This document shows positions 34,025 through 41,843 of a stretch of 64,000 nucleotides of DNA, piece by piece. The DNA is from Meridianimaribacter flavus (GTDB lineage: Bacteria; Bacteroidota; Bacteroidia; Flavobacteriales; Flavobacteriaceae). The translations under genes and the position numbers were made by a program. The notes under the pieces were generated by a model that ran no database searches, had not been told where the DNA came from, and saw nothing but the letters and a program-made list of their open reading frames with translations. Positions within the stretch are counted from its first letter, which is position 1. Every line of letters starts with the position of its first letter. Location of the stretch: positions 253,001 to 317,000 of the forward strand of contig NZ_SOQZ01000003.1 of the NCBI RefSeq assembly GCF_004366715.1, given 5' to 3'.

Positions 34025-35854
34025 TTAGTTTTTTATGAGCTTTTTGCTTAAGGTAGAATTACCTTGTTTAATTCTTAAAATATAAACTCCTGTTGAAAGT
34101 TGTTCTGTATTTATTGTACTAGAATTGGTAATTACTTTTGATAAAACATGCTTACCTAAAACATTAAACATGTCGATTTGAGTTTCGATTTGACTGTTAA
34201 GTTTAATGTTTAAGCTGTTTTTTACTGGGTTTGGATAAATTGAAATAGCTTCTATACTATTTTCAGGTAAACTTAAACTTGAATAGCATGTCCAAGATAA
34301 ATTATCCATTCCTACTCTGGCATCACCTGAGTTATTGTCCTCAATTACCACAGTTACATTTCCATCAACATTAATATCAGTAATAGTTGTAGTTTGTACA
34401 GTATCGCTATAAGGGATTGTGCCTGCAAGATTTCCATTTACCATTACATTTAAGGTTCCATCAGAACCAGAAAAGATACGTTGAGTAGTAATCGTAAAAC
34501 TTCCAATACCACCACTAAGAGTAGGTGAGGTTAAAGATGCGCCATCAGTAGTGCCTCTATAATCGATTAATATAGCTCTACTGCCTTCTATGGTTTGGTC
34601 TGTTCTAGCTTCGGTGGCGTTCCAAGTACCACTATCTCCTGTCCAGGTTCTATCAGTATATTGCGAACTGTTTGCTGGCATGTCTTCAAAATCTTCTGAG
34701 GCACACTCATCACCATTAGCTCCAGCTTCAGTTGTGGTGCCATTTACTGAGTTACTTTGAGAAGATTCGTTTCCTGCAGCATCTTTTGCAATTACATAAA
34801 ACGAATATGTGGTTTCTGGAGTTAAATTAACTACAGTTGCTGAATTTGTAGTAACCGTCATATTATATACACCATCTACATAAACATCATAAGCAGTAAC
34901 ACCTATGTTGTCAGTTGAAGCAGTCCAATCTAAAGAAATTGTAGTTGAACCTTCGTTAGTAACCATAAGATTGGTTGGAGTAGAAGGAGCTTCGGTGTCA
35001 GGAGTTATGTTCCAAATCATTTCAACGTACTCAGGATGGTCAACAAAAGGGTTTCTGTTACTCTGATGGTTGTAATAGATATTGTTATTTCGATCTATTT
35101 CTTTTTGAGAAACAGGGTCCATTTGGTGCCATGTTAGAAGTATACTTAAAAAAGGATCGTCTAATACTTTGTCTGAACTTCCGTCAAACATAGCATAGCT
35201 TCCCCAACTACTGATTTGATCTTCGTATCGTGTTACAAAATAGAAGTAGATACGAGCAATGTCTCCTTTAAATTCATCAATAGGTTCAAAAACTGTATTG
35301 GTATAACCAGCAGAGTAACCACTATTGAGGTTGCCTCCAAGTTTAGAGCCATTTTGCGTTGGATTAGAAATACCTTCTTGACTTACTAATTGACTGTTAT
35401 CAACTACTCCAAATGGATAATTGTTTCTAAAACCGTTAACTCTACCATCTGTAGGTAGGAGATGGTGCGCATCGCTTCTCATTGGAGTATTTTGGCTGAA
35501 AACAGATTGTGGAATAACGTGTTCTTTGTTATAGCAATCGCCTTCTCCACTGTAATTTCCACACTCGTCACTAACAGGAGAGAAGGTGTAAGGGTCTGAT
35601 CCTGTTGGATTTTCTGAATAAGGATCTAAAATGGTGTTACTTCCTGTTTCATAATAATTATCTAAATCATAAGAAGCAATAAAACCATCCATAGCATTAT
35701 AACCTTGATCGTTATGGTTGTCTATAATGTTGTGTAGTTGCGTTTTTAAAGTGTAGCCAGTTCCTGTTGCGCTATCATAATAACCTGCAGGTATTTGTGC
35801 AAAAGCTGCAGTTGAAAAAATTAAAGTAGCTATTAATGTGTAGAATTGTTTCAT
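34025..35854 (-). CDS. Secreted endonuclease I with fibronectin III and T9SS sorting domains
   Basis: A 609-residue extracellular nuclease. After the signal peptide (MKQFYTLIATLIFSTAAFAQ) comes an endonuclease I domain (about 22-280) with the conserved CYNKEHVIPQSVF and SDAHHLLPTDGRVNGFRNN motifs containing the catalytic His/metal site. A fibronectin type III domain follows (about 290-375: APSTPTNLMVTNEGSTTISL). A beta-sandwich module lies at about 385-520, and a T9SS type A sorting tail at about 535-609 (ISIYPNPVKNSLNIKL and LSTGVYILRIKQGNS). It should degrade extracellular DNA/RNA for nutrients. It lies 10 nt after the RsmB-like gene but has a different role, so the pairing is probably incidental. 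Confidence 0.93.
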   Translation of the reverse strand: MKQFYTLIATLIFSTAAFAQIPAGYYDSATGTGYTLKTQLHNIIDNHNDQGYNAMDGFIASYDLDNYYETGSNTILDPYSENPTGSDPYTFSPVSDECGNYSGEGDCYNKEHVIPQSVFSQNTPMRSDAHHLLPTDGRVNGFRNNYPFGVVDNSQLVSQEGISNPTQNGSKLGGNLNSGYSAGYTNTVFEPIDEFKGDIARIYFYFVTRYEDQISSWGSYAMFDGSSDKVLDDPFLSILLTWHQMDPVSQKEIDRNNNIYYNHQSNRNPFVDHPEYVEMIWNITPDTEAPSTPTNLMVTNEGSTTISLDWTASTDNIGVTAYDVYVDGVYNMTVTTNSATVVNLTPETTYSFYVIAKDAAGNESSQSNSVNGTTTEAGANGDECASEDFEDMPANSSQYTDRTWTGDSGTWNATEARTDQTIEGSRAILIDYRGTTDGASLTSPTLSGGIGSFTITTQRIFSGSDGTLNVMVNGNLAGTIPYSDTVQTTTITDINVDGNVTVVIEDNNSGDARVGMDNLSWTCYSSLSLPENSIEAISIYPNPVKNSLNIKLNSQIETQIDMFNVLGKHVLSKVITNSSTINTEQLSTGVYILRIKQGNSTLSKKLIKN

Positions 35855-35864
35855 CTATTTAGGT

Positions 35865-37079
35865 TTATTTTTTCTTTTCAAGTAATGCCATGTAAAACCC
35901 ATCAAAACCTGATTTATGGGCTAAAATCTTTTTGTCTTTTACAAAGGTAAAGTCTTTTCCAGATTCCGATGTTAAAAATTTGTCAACTTGTTTTTGGTTT
36001 TCAGAAGGTAAAACCGAACATGTAGCATACACTAGTTTGCCACCAGGTTTTACCATTTTAGAGTATTGTTGTAATACCTCTTGTTGTGTTACTCTTATGC
36101 TGTCTAGAAATTCAGGTTCTAATTTCCATTTTGCATCAGGATTTCTACGTAAAACACCTAATCCAGAACAAGGAGCGTCAATTAAAACTCTATCGGCTTT
36201 GTCATAAAGTTTTTTGATAGGTTTTGTAGAGTCAATAACACGCATGTCAAAATTATGAACACCATTACGCTTGGCTCTGGTTTTCAGCTTTTTTAACTTA
36301 CTTTCATAAATATCCATTGCAATCACCTGACCTTTGTTTTGCATCAAAGCAGCGATGTGTAATGTTTTACCACCAGCTCCAGCACAAGTGTCTACAACTT
36401 TCATTCCTGGTTGCACATCTAAAAAGTCGGCTACTAATTGAGACGATGCATCTTGTACTTCGAACCAACCATCTTTAAAAGCTTCGGTTTTAAATACATT
36501 AGCGCGTTCTTTTAATTTTAGAGCGTAAGGATAGTTGTTTAAAAACTCGGTTTCAATATCTTCAGACTGAAGTTTTAACTGTAAGTCTTTTTTGTTGGTT
36601 TTTAAAGTGTTTACACGTAAGATAACTTCGGCTTGCTCATTTTGCATAGCAATTTCCTTAGTCCATGTATCTTCACCTAATTCTGCAATTCCAACTTCAT
36701 CAATCCAATCAGGAATAGATTCGCGAAATTTTCTAATTTTTGATAATTCATCAAAACGACCTTTAATTTTACGTGTTGGCGTATTTACAAAATACTTCCA
36801 ATCAGGTAAACGAATACCTTTTAAGGTTGCCCAAACAGCAAACATTCTCCAAAGGTTGTCTCTGTCGTAAGGCGCTTTAACTTCAGCTATTTCAGCATAT
36901 AAACGTTTCCAACGTACAATATCGTAAGTGGTTTCGGCAACAAACGATCTGTCTCTACTTCCCCAACGTTTATCACGCTTTAAAAGAGATTGAATTACCT
37001 TGTCGGCATATTCTCCTTCGTTAAATATCTTGTGTAAGCCGTCAATAACGGCAAAACATAAATTTCTATGTAATCGCAT
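35865..37079 (-). CDS. RsmB/NOP-family RNA (cytosine-5) methyltransferase
   Basis: A 404-residue SAM-dependent methyltransferase; I start it at MRLHRNLCFAVIDGLHKIF rather than at the ATG 21 nt upstream. The N-terminal RNA-binding (NusB-like) part is followed by the Rossmann domain: DTCAGAGGKTLHIAALM (SAM motif I), VIDSTKPIKK, DAPCSGLGVLRRNPDAKW (motif IV cysteine) and YATCSVLPSENQKQVDKFL (motif VI, catalytic cysteine). Both catalytic cysteines are present. The family modifies 16S/23S rRNA or tRNA cytosines to m5C, and the exact target cannot be told from sequence. It is divergent from the ECF sigma gene 37155-37733. Confidence 0.92.
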   Translation of the reverse strand: MRLHRNLCFAVIDGLHKIFNEGEYADKVIQSLLKRDKRWGSRDRSFVAETTYDIVRWKRLYAEIAEVKAPYDRDNLWRMFAVWATLKGIRLPDWKYFVNTPTRKIKGRFDELSKIRKFRESIPDWIDEVGIAELGEDTWTKEIAMQNEQAEVILRVNTLKTNKKDLQLKLQSEDIETEFLNNYPYALKLKERANVFKTEAFKDGWFEVQDASSQLVADFLDVQPGMKVVDTCAGAGGKTLHIAALMQNKGQVIAMDIYESKLKKLKTRAKRNGVHNFDMRVIDSTKPIKKLYDKADRVLIDAPCSGLGVLRRNPDAKWKLEPEFLDSIRVTQQEVLQQYSKMVKPGGKLVYATCSVLPSENQKQVDKFLTSESGKDFTFVKDKKILAHKSGFDGFYMALLEKKK

Positions 37080-37154
37080 TGTAAAAAATTCAGCATGCAA
37101 ATTTACGGTTAATTCCTAAGATTTTTCCTTAATTTACTACCGAAAATATAATAT

Positions 37155-37733
37155 TTGGAAGAAAAGGAGTTTATACAAGCATTAAAGAGTAGAGATTCTT
37201 TAGCTTATAGTAAGTTAATTGATGATTTTCAAGACAAGGTTTTTGGGACCTGTATGTCATTTGTGCCAAATAAAGAAGATGCTGAAGATATTGCTCAAGA
37301 GGTGTTTTTAGAGGTGTTCAATTCAATAGATAAGTTTAAAGGTAAATCAAAACTTACTACATGGATTTATAGAATAACCACTAATAAATGTTTAGAATTT
37401 ATTAGAAAAAGAAATACTAAAAAACGATTTGCTTTTTTGCAGTCAATAACTGGAAATGTTTTACCTCTGGACAAAACAACTTATTTTACTGAAATAAACC
37501 ATCCAGGAATACAACTAGAAAATAAAGAATTAAATGAAACTTTGTTTAAAGCTATAAATTCACTTCCGGAAAGTCAAAGTGTTGTGTTTACATTACACAA
37601 AATTGACGGAAAGAGTTATGATGAAATAGCTGAAATAACTAATAAGAGTTTATCTTCAGTTGAATCAACAATGTTTAGAGCGAAGAAGAATTTAAAGAGT
37701 ATACTAGAAAATTACTATAAGAATGAATACTAG
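37155..37733 (+). CDS. ECF-type RNA polymerase sigma factor (module 1)
   Basis: A 192-residue group IV sigma factor that starts with TTG: an in-frame stop lies directly before it, so no earlier start exists. Region 2 includes GTCMSFVPNKEDAEDIAQEV and FKGKSKLTTWIYRITTNKCL; region 4 includes LPESQSVVFTLHKIDGKSYD with IAEITNKSLSSVESTMFRAK. The next genes encode a membrane protein that looks like its anti-sigma factor and a Spy-like periplasmic protein. Just downstream of the sigma gene (37735-37763) is the first of three ACAAGT-N15-CATCTAAA promoters that probably define its regulon. The sigma gene itself lacks this motif upstream. Confidence 0.93.
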   Translation: MEEKEFIQALKSRDSLAYSKLIDDFQDKVFGTCMSFVPNKEDAEDIAQEVFLEVFNSIDKFKGKSKLTTWIYRITTNKCLEFIRKRNTKKRFAFLQSITGNVLPLDKTTYFTEINHPGIQLENKELNETLFKAINSLPESQSVVFTLHKIDGKSYDEIAEITNKSLSSVESTMFRAKKNLKSILENYYKNEY

Positions 37734-37734
37734 T

Positions 37735-37763
37735 ACAAGTTTTTTTGAGTATTTGCATCTAAA
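37735..37763 (+). promoter_or_regulatory. Candidate ECF promoter P1 (ACAAGT-N15-CATCTAAA)
   Basis: ACAAGT at 37735-37740 and CATCTAAA at 37756-37763, separated by 15 nt. The next start codon is ATG at 37788. Identical blocks with identical spacing occur at 38659-38687 and 39298-39326, while the spacer and flanks differ. The block length and spacing are those expected of -35 and -10 elements for an ECF sigma factor. Confidence 0.75.
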
Positions 37764-37787
37764 TATAAAGAGACTAAAAATATTAAT

Positions 37788-38084
37788 ATGAATAAAAAAG
37801 TGCAAGAGGTATTAGATTCTGCTGAATCAATAGGAAGCGTAAAAGCATCTCCTTTTTTTAAAGAAGGTGTCATGCGTCAAATTCACAATGTATCAAATGA
37901 AAAAGAATTGGTGTTGTGGTCTTGGTTTACGCCTAAATTGCAACTAGTAACCTTGACTTGTGTTATTGTTTTGAATATTGTAGCATATACTAAACTTAAA
38001 GAGATTACTTACAATGAAAATGTAAATAGCTTTGCAGAATCATATGGTTTGTTAGAAAATAATGAATCTTCAATATTAAATTAA
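37788..38084 (+). CDS. Small membrane protein, probable anti-sigma factor of module 1
   Basis: A 98-residue protein with a short cytoplasmic N-terminal part (VQEVLDSAESIGSVKASPFF) and one membrane helix (LQLVTLTCVIVLNIVAYT, about residues 52-69), then a periplasmic tail. No zinc-finger anti-sigma motif is present, so the role is inferred from position directly after the sigma gene and before the Spy-like protein. In the second module, gene 43421-43921 holds the same place and has a similar layout. It has its own ECF-type promoter P1 and is followed 2 nt later by the next gene. Confidence 0.65.
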   Translation: MNKKVQEVLDSAESIGSVKASPFFKEGVMRQIHNVSNEKELVLWSWFTPKLQLVTLTCVIVLNIVAYTKLKEITYNENVNSFAESYGLLENNESSILN

Positions 38085-38086
38085 GC

Positions 38087-38593
38087 ATGAAAAAAAACAC
38101 AATTATATATTCGTTACTTGTTTTTTTAGTAATCATGAACATGTTTTTCTTGTATAATTATATGTTTAAACCTACTAATATAAATGAGCGACGTCAGCAG
38201 AATAATAAAGATTTTATAGTTAGTGAGCTAGGGTTTAGCGAAGAACAAAAAGCCGAATTTAGAAAAAAAAGTATCAGTCATCACGAAGCTATGAGACGTC
38301 TAAATGATGAAATAAAAATCCTTAAGGATGAATTGTTTGATAAATTATCTGACGATATAGTTAATGATAGTGTTATTGACTCTATTACTTCATTGATAGG
38401 TGAAAAAGAAAAATCTAAGGAACAAGAGGTTTTTCGTCATTTTAAAATGATTCAAGAATTATCCAACGATAAGCAGAAAGAAAAATTTAAAATGATAATT
38501 ATGGATGCTTTAAGACGAAACGATAGAGGTGCTAATAGAATTCCGCCTCCTCTAAGGGAAGAGAATAATCGTATTAGGCCACCAAGAAATTAA
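38087..38593 (+). CDS. Spy/CpxP-like periplasmic sensor protein
   Basis: A 168-residue protein with an N-terminal membrane anchor or signal (IIYSLLVFLVIMNMFFLYNY). The helical part has the Spy/CnrX-like LTXXQ-type pattern (ELGFSEEQKAEFRKKSISHH, then MKMI- and H-rich helices QEVFRHFKMIQELSNDKQKE). Proteins of this family sense misfolded protein or metal at the envelope and control a sigma factor or kinase. It follows the probable anti-sigma gene by 2 nt, and the strong 23-bp terminator at 38592 ends this unit. The C-terminus is proline- and arginine-rich (NRIPPPLREENNRIRPP), unlike the second module's member. Confidence 0.75.
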   Translation: MKKNTIIYSLLVFLVIMNMFFLYNYMFKPTNINERRQQNNKDFIVSELGFSEEQKAEFRKKSISHHEAMRRLNDEIKILKDELFDKLSDDIVNDSVIDSITSLIGEKEKSKEQEVFRHFKMIQELSNDKQKEKFKMIIMDALRRNDRGANRIPPPLREENNRIRPPRN

Positions 38594-38643
38594 AAATCAC
38601 AAAAAAAAGACTCCAATAAAGGAGTCTTTTTTTTGTGATTTTT
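38592..38643 (+). terminator. Long intrinsic terminator of sigma module 1
   Basis: A perfect 23-bp stem (38592-38614 and 38621-38643) around AATAAA, with GACTCC/GGAGTC at the apex and A/T runs flanking it, followed by more T. It separates the Spy-like gene from promoter P2. Confidence 0.92.
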
Positions 38644-38658
38644 TTAACACCATTAAGC

Positions 38659-38687
38659 ACAAGTATAAAATGAAAACCACATCTAAA
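38659..38687 (+). promoter_or_regulatory. Candidate ECF promoter P2 (ACAAGT-N15-CATCTAAA)
   Basis: ACAAGT at 38659-38664 and CATCTAAA at 38680-38687 with a 15-nt spacer, 24 nt before the ATG of the EF-hand gene at 38711. Same motif and spacing as P1 and P3. Confidence 0.75.
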
Positions 38688-38710
38688 AATATCTAACAAC
38701 AATAAAAAAT

Positions 38711-39208
38711 ATGAAAACAAAAACATTAATTACTGCCATTTTTATCTTAACAAGTATAAATCTTTTTGCTCAAGGACCAGGAGGTAGAGGAGGAAGAGGT
38801 AATGGAAATCAACAAAGAGGTGAGAAACCTAGTGCATCTAAAATTTTAGAAATGTTAGATGTTAATAATGATAAAGTTATAGATAAAGACGAAGCCTCTA
38901 ATGATAGACGAGGCAAGATATCTGAAGATTTTGCTGAAATAGATACCAATGAAGATGGAGTGATAGATTTAGATGAGCTAGAAGCATCATTAGAATCTAT
39001 GGATAAACCTAGAGAAATTTCTGCAGAAAAGGTTTTAAAAGAGGTAGACGATAATGAAGATGGATTGTTAAATGAGCTAGAAGTAGCCGCAAAAGATAGA
39101 AGAGAGCTCATCAATAATTTTAAAATTATTGATACCGATGAGGATGGTCAACTTAATCTTGAAGAATTAAAAACATTTTACTCAAGCATGAAAAAGGAGA
39201 AGCGATAG
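38711..39208 (+). CDS. Secreted EF-hand calcium-binding protein
   Basis: A 165-residue exported protein. A signal peptide (MKTKTLITAIFILTSINLFA) is followed by a glycine/arginine-rich linker (GPGGRGGRGNGNQQRGEK). Four EF-hand loops then come in two pairs: DVNNDKVIDKDE, DTNEDGVIDLDE, DDNEDGLLNELE and DTDEDGQLNLEE, all with acidic residues at the calcium positions 1, 3, 5 and 12. It probably binds Ca2+ in the periplasm or outside the cell. Its own ECF-type promoter (P2) makes it a member of the sigma regulon. A related two-EF-hand lipoprotein is encoded next. Confidence 0.88.
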   Translation: MKTKTLITAIFILTSINLFAQGPGGRGGRGNGNQQRGEKPSASKILEMLDVNNDKVIDKDEASNDRRGKISEDFAEIDTNEDGVIDLDELEASLESMDKPREISAEKVLKEVDDNEDGLLNELEVAAKDRRELINNFKIIDTDEDGQLNLEELKTFYSSMKKEKR

Positions 39209-39297
39209 AAAGTAAATTAAGTATGATGATGCTAAAAGAATTTGGTTTTAAATTGTTGTTTTGGTTATAGCCTAAGCTAATAAAGGTATAAAAAAAC

Positions 39298-39326
39298 ACA
39301 AGTTTTAATTGAAAGTAGCATCTAAA
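39298..39326 (+). promoter_or_regulatory. Candidate ECF promoter P3 (ACAAGT-N15-CATCTAAA)
   Basis: ACAAGT at 39298-39303 and CATCTAAA at 39319-39326, again with a 15-nt spacer, 28 nt before the ATG at 39354. It should drive the EF-hand lipoprotein and, judging by spacing, the YHYH, MORN and SCO genes. Confidence 0.75.
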
Positions 39327-39353
39327 TAAATATAACCAAAAAACAAATTATAA

Positions 39354-39677
39354 ATGAAAAGACAATTTTATCATGTAGTAGCTGTAATAGGAGTTTTATG
39401 TTTTATGAGTTGCAAATCTTCTGAAAACACAGCAGAAACAAAGAGTAATGAGCAAAGAGAATCAGGTGGAGCACCAAATGTAACCGAGTTGATTAAAGAA
39501 ATGGATGCTAATGGAGATGGTAAGTTATCTAAAGAAGAAGTAAAAGGACCATTAGCTGAAGATTTTTCTAAAATAGATACTAATGAAGATGGATTTTTAA
39601 GTCTAGAAGAGTTAAAGAATGCTCCTAAACCTAGTAGAGATGAACGAGGAGGTAGACCTCAAAGAGGAAGAAACTAA
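39354..39677 (+). CDS. EF-hand lipoprotein
   Basis: A 107-residue lipoprotein with a lipobox at VLCFMSCKSS. It carries one EF-hand pair (DANGDGKLSKEE and DTNEDGFLSLEE) and ends in an arginine/glycine-rich tail (DERGGRPQRGRN) that echoes the linker of the preceding secreted EF-hand protein. It lies 22 nt before the YHYH gene and is probably co-transcribed with it from P3. Calcium binding at the envelope is predicted from the loop residues; the biological role is unknown. Confidence 0.85.
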   Translation: MKRQFYHVVAVIGVLCFMSCKSSENTAETKSNEQRESGGAPNVTELIKEMDANGDGKLSKEEVKGPLAEDFSKIDTNEDGFLSLEELKNAPKPSRDERGGRPQRGRN

Positions 39678-39699
39678 ATAATAAATCAAGATTTAAATT

Positions 39700-40443
39700 A
39701 TGAAAATAAGATATTATAACATATTAATTATTTTAGGATTAGTCGTTGTATCTTTTATTGCTTGTTCTAGTGGAGACGATTCAACAGCATCAAATGAAGA
39801 AGAAGTTATTTCTGAACTTCACCCAGCTTTTTCAGAATTTAATAGTGATGCAGTAACAATTTTTTTAGAGGGTTCTAATGTGGTTATTGAAACTACAGGT
39901 TTGCCAAACCATGAAACAGTATATTGGGGAGTTGGTCACGAGCTTTATATGGAAGAACCAGATGTTGCGTTAACACCAAGCATTATGAATAGTAATAATA
40001 ATGCAACAACAATTGTAGTAGATGCAACACCTAATTTAACAGGAAATACTGTCGCCACAACTTTTGATACTATAGGTATAGCGGTTAGTGGAGCATCAAT
40101 ATTTAATGATCAAGAAGGAGGAGGACCTCTTGATGCTGCAGCAGCTAGTTTAGACTGGACAGGAGCTCATATTGGTCCAGGAGTATACCACTATCATTTA
40201 GAACCAAAGGCTTTTAGTAATGATGATGATAATTTAGTAGGTATTTTATTAGATGGCGTTTTTCTTTATGGACGTAGAGATTACCCTTCAAATGAATACC
40301 CAACAGATTTAGATGAATCAGGAGGTCATTTTGGGCCTACACCACATAATCCAGATGGTGAATATCATTACCACATTATAAATGAAGTGTATTCAACAAC
40401 AGGCTCGTATTTAGCATTTGCAGGACCATATCAAGGATATTAA
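39700..40443 (+). CDS. YHYH domain lipoprotein
   Basis: A 247-residue lipoprotein (lipobox VVSFIACSSGDD) of the YHYH family, named after the motif seen twice here: GPGVYHYHLEPK (about residues 163-174) and GEYHYHIINEVY near the C-terminus. The histidine and tyrosine clusters suggest metal binding, but no activity is established for the family to my knowledge. Bacterial YHYH genes are often found near SCO or copper-related genes, as here (SCO gene two genes downstream). Middle gene of the P3 unit. Confidence 0.85.
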   Translation: MKIRYYNILIILGLVVVSFIACSSGDDSTASNEEEVISELHPAFSEFNSDAVTIFLEGSNVVIETTGLPNHETVYWGVGHELYMEEPDVALTPSIMNSNNNATTIVVDATPNLTGNTVATTFDTIGIAVSGASIFNDQEGGGPLDAAAASLDWTGAHIGPGVYHYHLEPKAFSNDDDNLVGILLDGVFLYGRRDYPSNEYPTDLDESGGHFGPTPHNPDGEYHYHIINEVYSTTGSYLAFAGPYQGY

Positions 40444-40458
40444 TTAATCGTTTTTATT

Positions 40459-41079
40459 ATGAAACCCACATTGTTAATGATTGTTATGGTAGTTCTTTTA
40501 GGTTGTGGTAACTCTCCTGATAAAACTGCAAACGTAAATGTATTATTGTCTGCTGATACTGATGCTATAGCCATTGCTAATGTTGAAGTCTTAAAATCAG
40601 AGTTGGTTTTAAATCAAATAGAAGGAGTTTGGTATTATAATAATCAACCTTATAATGGTTACAGTTTAAAGTTTCATAAAAATGATTTGCTTAAGGAAAA
40701 ACTAGGTTTTTTTAAAGGTAAACGACAAGGGCAAGCAAAAACTTGGTCAGAACGTGGAGTATTACGTACAGTCTCATTTTATAACCAAAATAAATTAACA
40801 GGAGTTTATAAAAGTTACTGGGAAAACGGAAATTTAGCTTTGCAAGTTCATTACAAAGACGGGAAGAAACAAGGTGAAGAAAAGCAATGGTACCCAAATG
40901 GAACGTTGGCTAAACAACGATGGTTAGAAGATGGTAAAGAAAAAGGAATGCAAAAAGCATGGTTGTCTAACGGAAAGCTATATGTTAATTATGAAGTTAA
41001 AAACGGAAGAGTTTTTGGGCTAATGCGCTCCAATTCATGTTATAAATTAGAGAATGAAAAAGTTACTAAAAAGATATAA
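40459..41079 (+). CDS. MORN-repeat lipoprotein (YwqK-like)
   Basis: A 206-residue lipoprotein (lipobox MVVLLGCGNS). Its body contains MORN/YwqK-type repeats, each with a W-x-x-x-G pattern: KTWSERGVLRTVSFYNQNKL, YKSYWENGNLALQVHYKDGK, KQWYPNGTLAKQRWLEDGKE and KAWLSNGKLYVNYEVKNGR. Such repeats form extended beta ribbons; 'antitoxin YwqK' annotations of this family are not supported by context here, since no toxin gene is adjacent. It overlaps the SCO gene by 26 nt, implying translational coupling. Confidence 0.8.
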   Translation: MKPTLLMIVMVVLLGCGNSPDKTANVNVLLSADTDAIAIANVEVLKSELVLNQIEGVWYYNNQPYNGYSLKFHKNDLLKEKLGFFKGKRQGQAKTWSERGVLRTVSFYNQNKLTGVYKSYWENGNLALQVHYKDGKKQGEEKQWYPNGTLAKQRWLEDGKEKGMQKAWLSNGKLYVNYEVKNGRVFGLMRSNSCYKLENEKVTKKI

Positions 41080-41749
41080 TATAGACGTCGTTTCGGTTTG
41101 TATTGCATTAATAGTATTAAGTTGTAATAACACTGTAAAGCCTAAAACCCCTAAAGCTTTAGAGACTAGTAGAGTTAACTATTTGCCTTACTATAATGAA
41201 GCTTCTTTTACACCTAATTGGATAACTCCAGGAACAGAGGAAGGAGCGCAATTTCATAAAATCCCAGACTTTAAACTCGTTAACCAACTAGGAGACACAA
41301 TAACCCAAAAGACTTTTGATAATAAAATATATATTACCGATTTCTTTTTTGCAAGTTGTCCAGGAATTTGCCCTCAAATGACTAGTAATATGTTTAAAGT
41401 ACAAGAAGCGTTTTTAAATGATGATGAAGTATTGTTTTTGTCGCATTCTGTTACGCCAAATAGAGATTCTGTTCCTGTTTTAAAAAAATATGCAGAAAAA
41501 CATGGTGTAATTGAAAATAAATGGCATTTAGTAACAGGAAACAAATTAGATATATACAACTTAGGTAGAGAGCATTATTTTGTTGAAAATGATTTAGGCG
41601 AACCAAAAAACATTGAAGATTTTTTACATACTGAAAATTTCTTATTAATAGATAAAAATAAACACATAAGAGGAATCTATAATGGGTTAAATAGAGCCTC
41701 AATACAACAATTAATAATAGATATTAAAGCACTTAAAGACGAAAGCTAG
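41054..41749 (+). CDS. SCO1/SenC-family lipoprotein
   Basis: A 231-residue thioredoxin-fold protein with a lipobox (LIVLSCNNT). The metal/redox motif is CPGIC (C102, C106, in FFASCPGICPQMTSNM) and the distal histidine is H192 (EDFLHTENF). This is the full Cu-binding set of SCO proteins, which deliver copper to the CuA site of cytochrome oxidase or act as periplasmic thiol oxidoreductases. It starts inside the MORN gene. No oxidase genes are in the window, so the partner is unknown. Presence in an ECF-regulated envelope cluster with a YHYH protein hints at a metal or redox stress role (inference). Confidence 0.9.
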   Translation: MKKLLKRYNIDVVSVCIALIVLSCNNTVKPKTPKALETSRVNYLPYYNEASFTPNWITPGTEEGAQFHKIPDFKLVNQLGDTITQKTFDNKIYITDFFFASCPGICPQMTSNMFKVQEAFLNDDEVLFLSHSVTPNRDSVPVLKKYAEKHGVIENKWHLVTGNKLDIYNLGREHYFVENDLGEPKNIEDFLHTENFLLIDKNKHIRGIYNGLNRASIQQLIIDIKALKDES

Positions 41750-41786
41750 ATTGGTAACCTAGTTTTTTTTTGATTGATTGATGAGT

Positions 41787-41822
41787 GAAAAGCTTTGTGG
41801 TATATCGCAAAGCTTTTCTATT
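41787..41822 (+). terminator. Intrinsic terminator after the SCO gene
   Basis: GAAAAGCTTTG (41787-41797) pairs perfectly with CAAAGCTTTTC (41808-41818) around a 10-nt loop, followed by TATTTTTA. It ends the P3 unit before the YCF48-like gene. Confidence 0.7.
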
Positions 41823-41843
41823 TTTAATAAAAATATATTAAGG

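Noticed and set aside
36386-36424. ACAAGT and CATCTAAA on the plus strand inside the RsmB-like gene
   Set aside because: The blocks are 26 nt apart instead of 15, lie antisense in a coding region and precede no gene start.
38809-39114. 101-codon serine-rich open frame on the minus strand
   Set aside because: It is antisense to the EF-hand gene and mirrors its acidic repeat codons.
40459-41079. Toxin-antitoxin system suggested by the YwqK-like label
   Set aside because: The protein is a MORN-repeat lipoprotein in an ECF-linked cluster and no toxin gene is adjacent.
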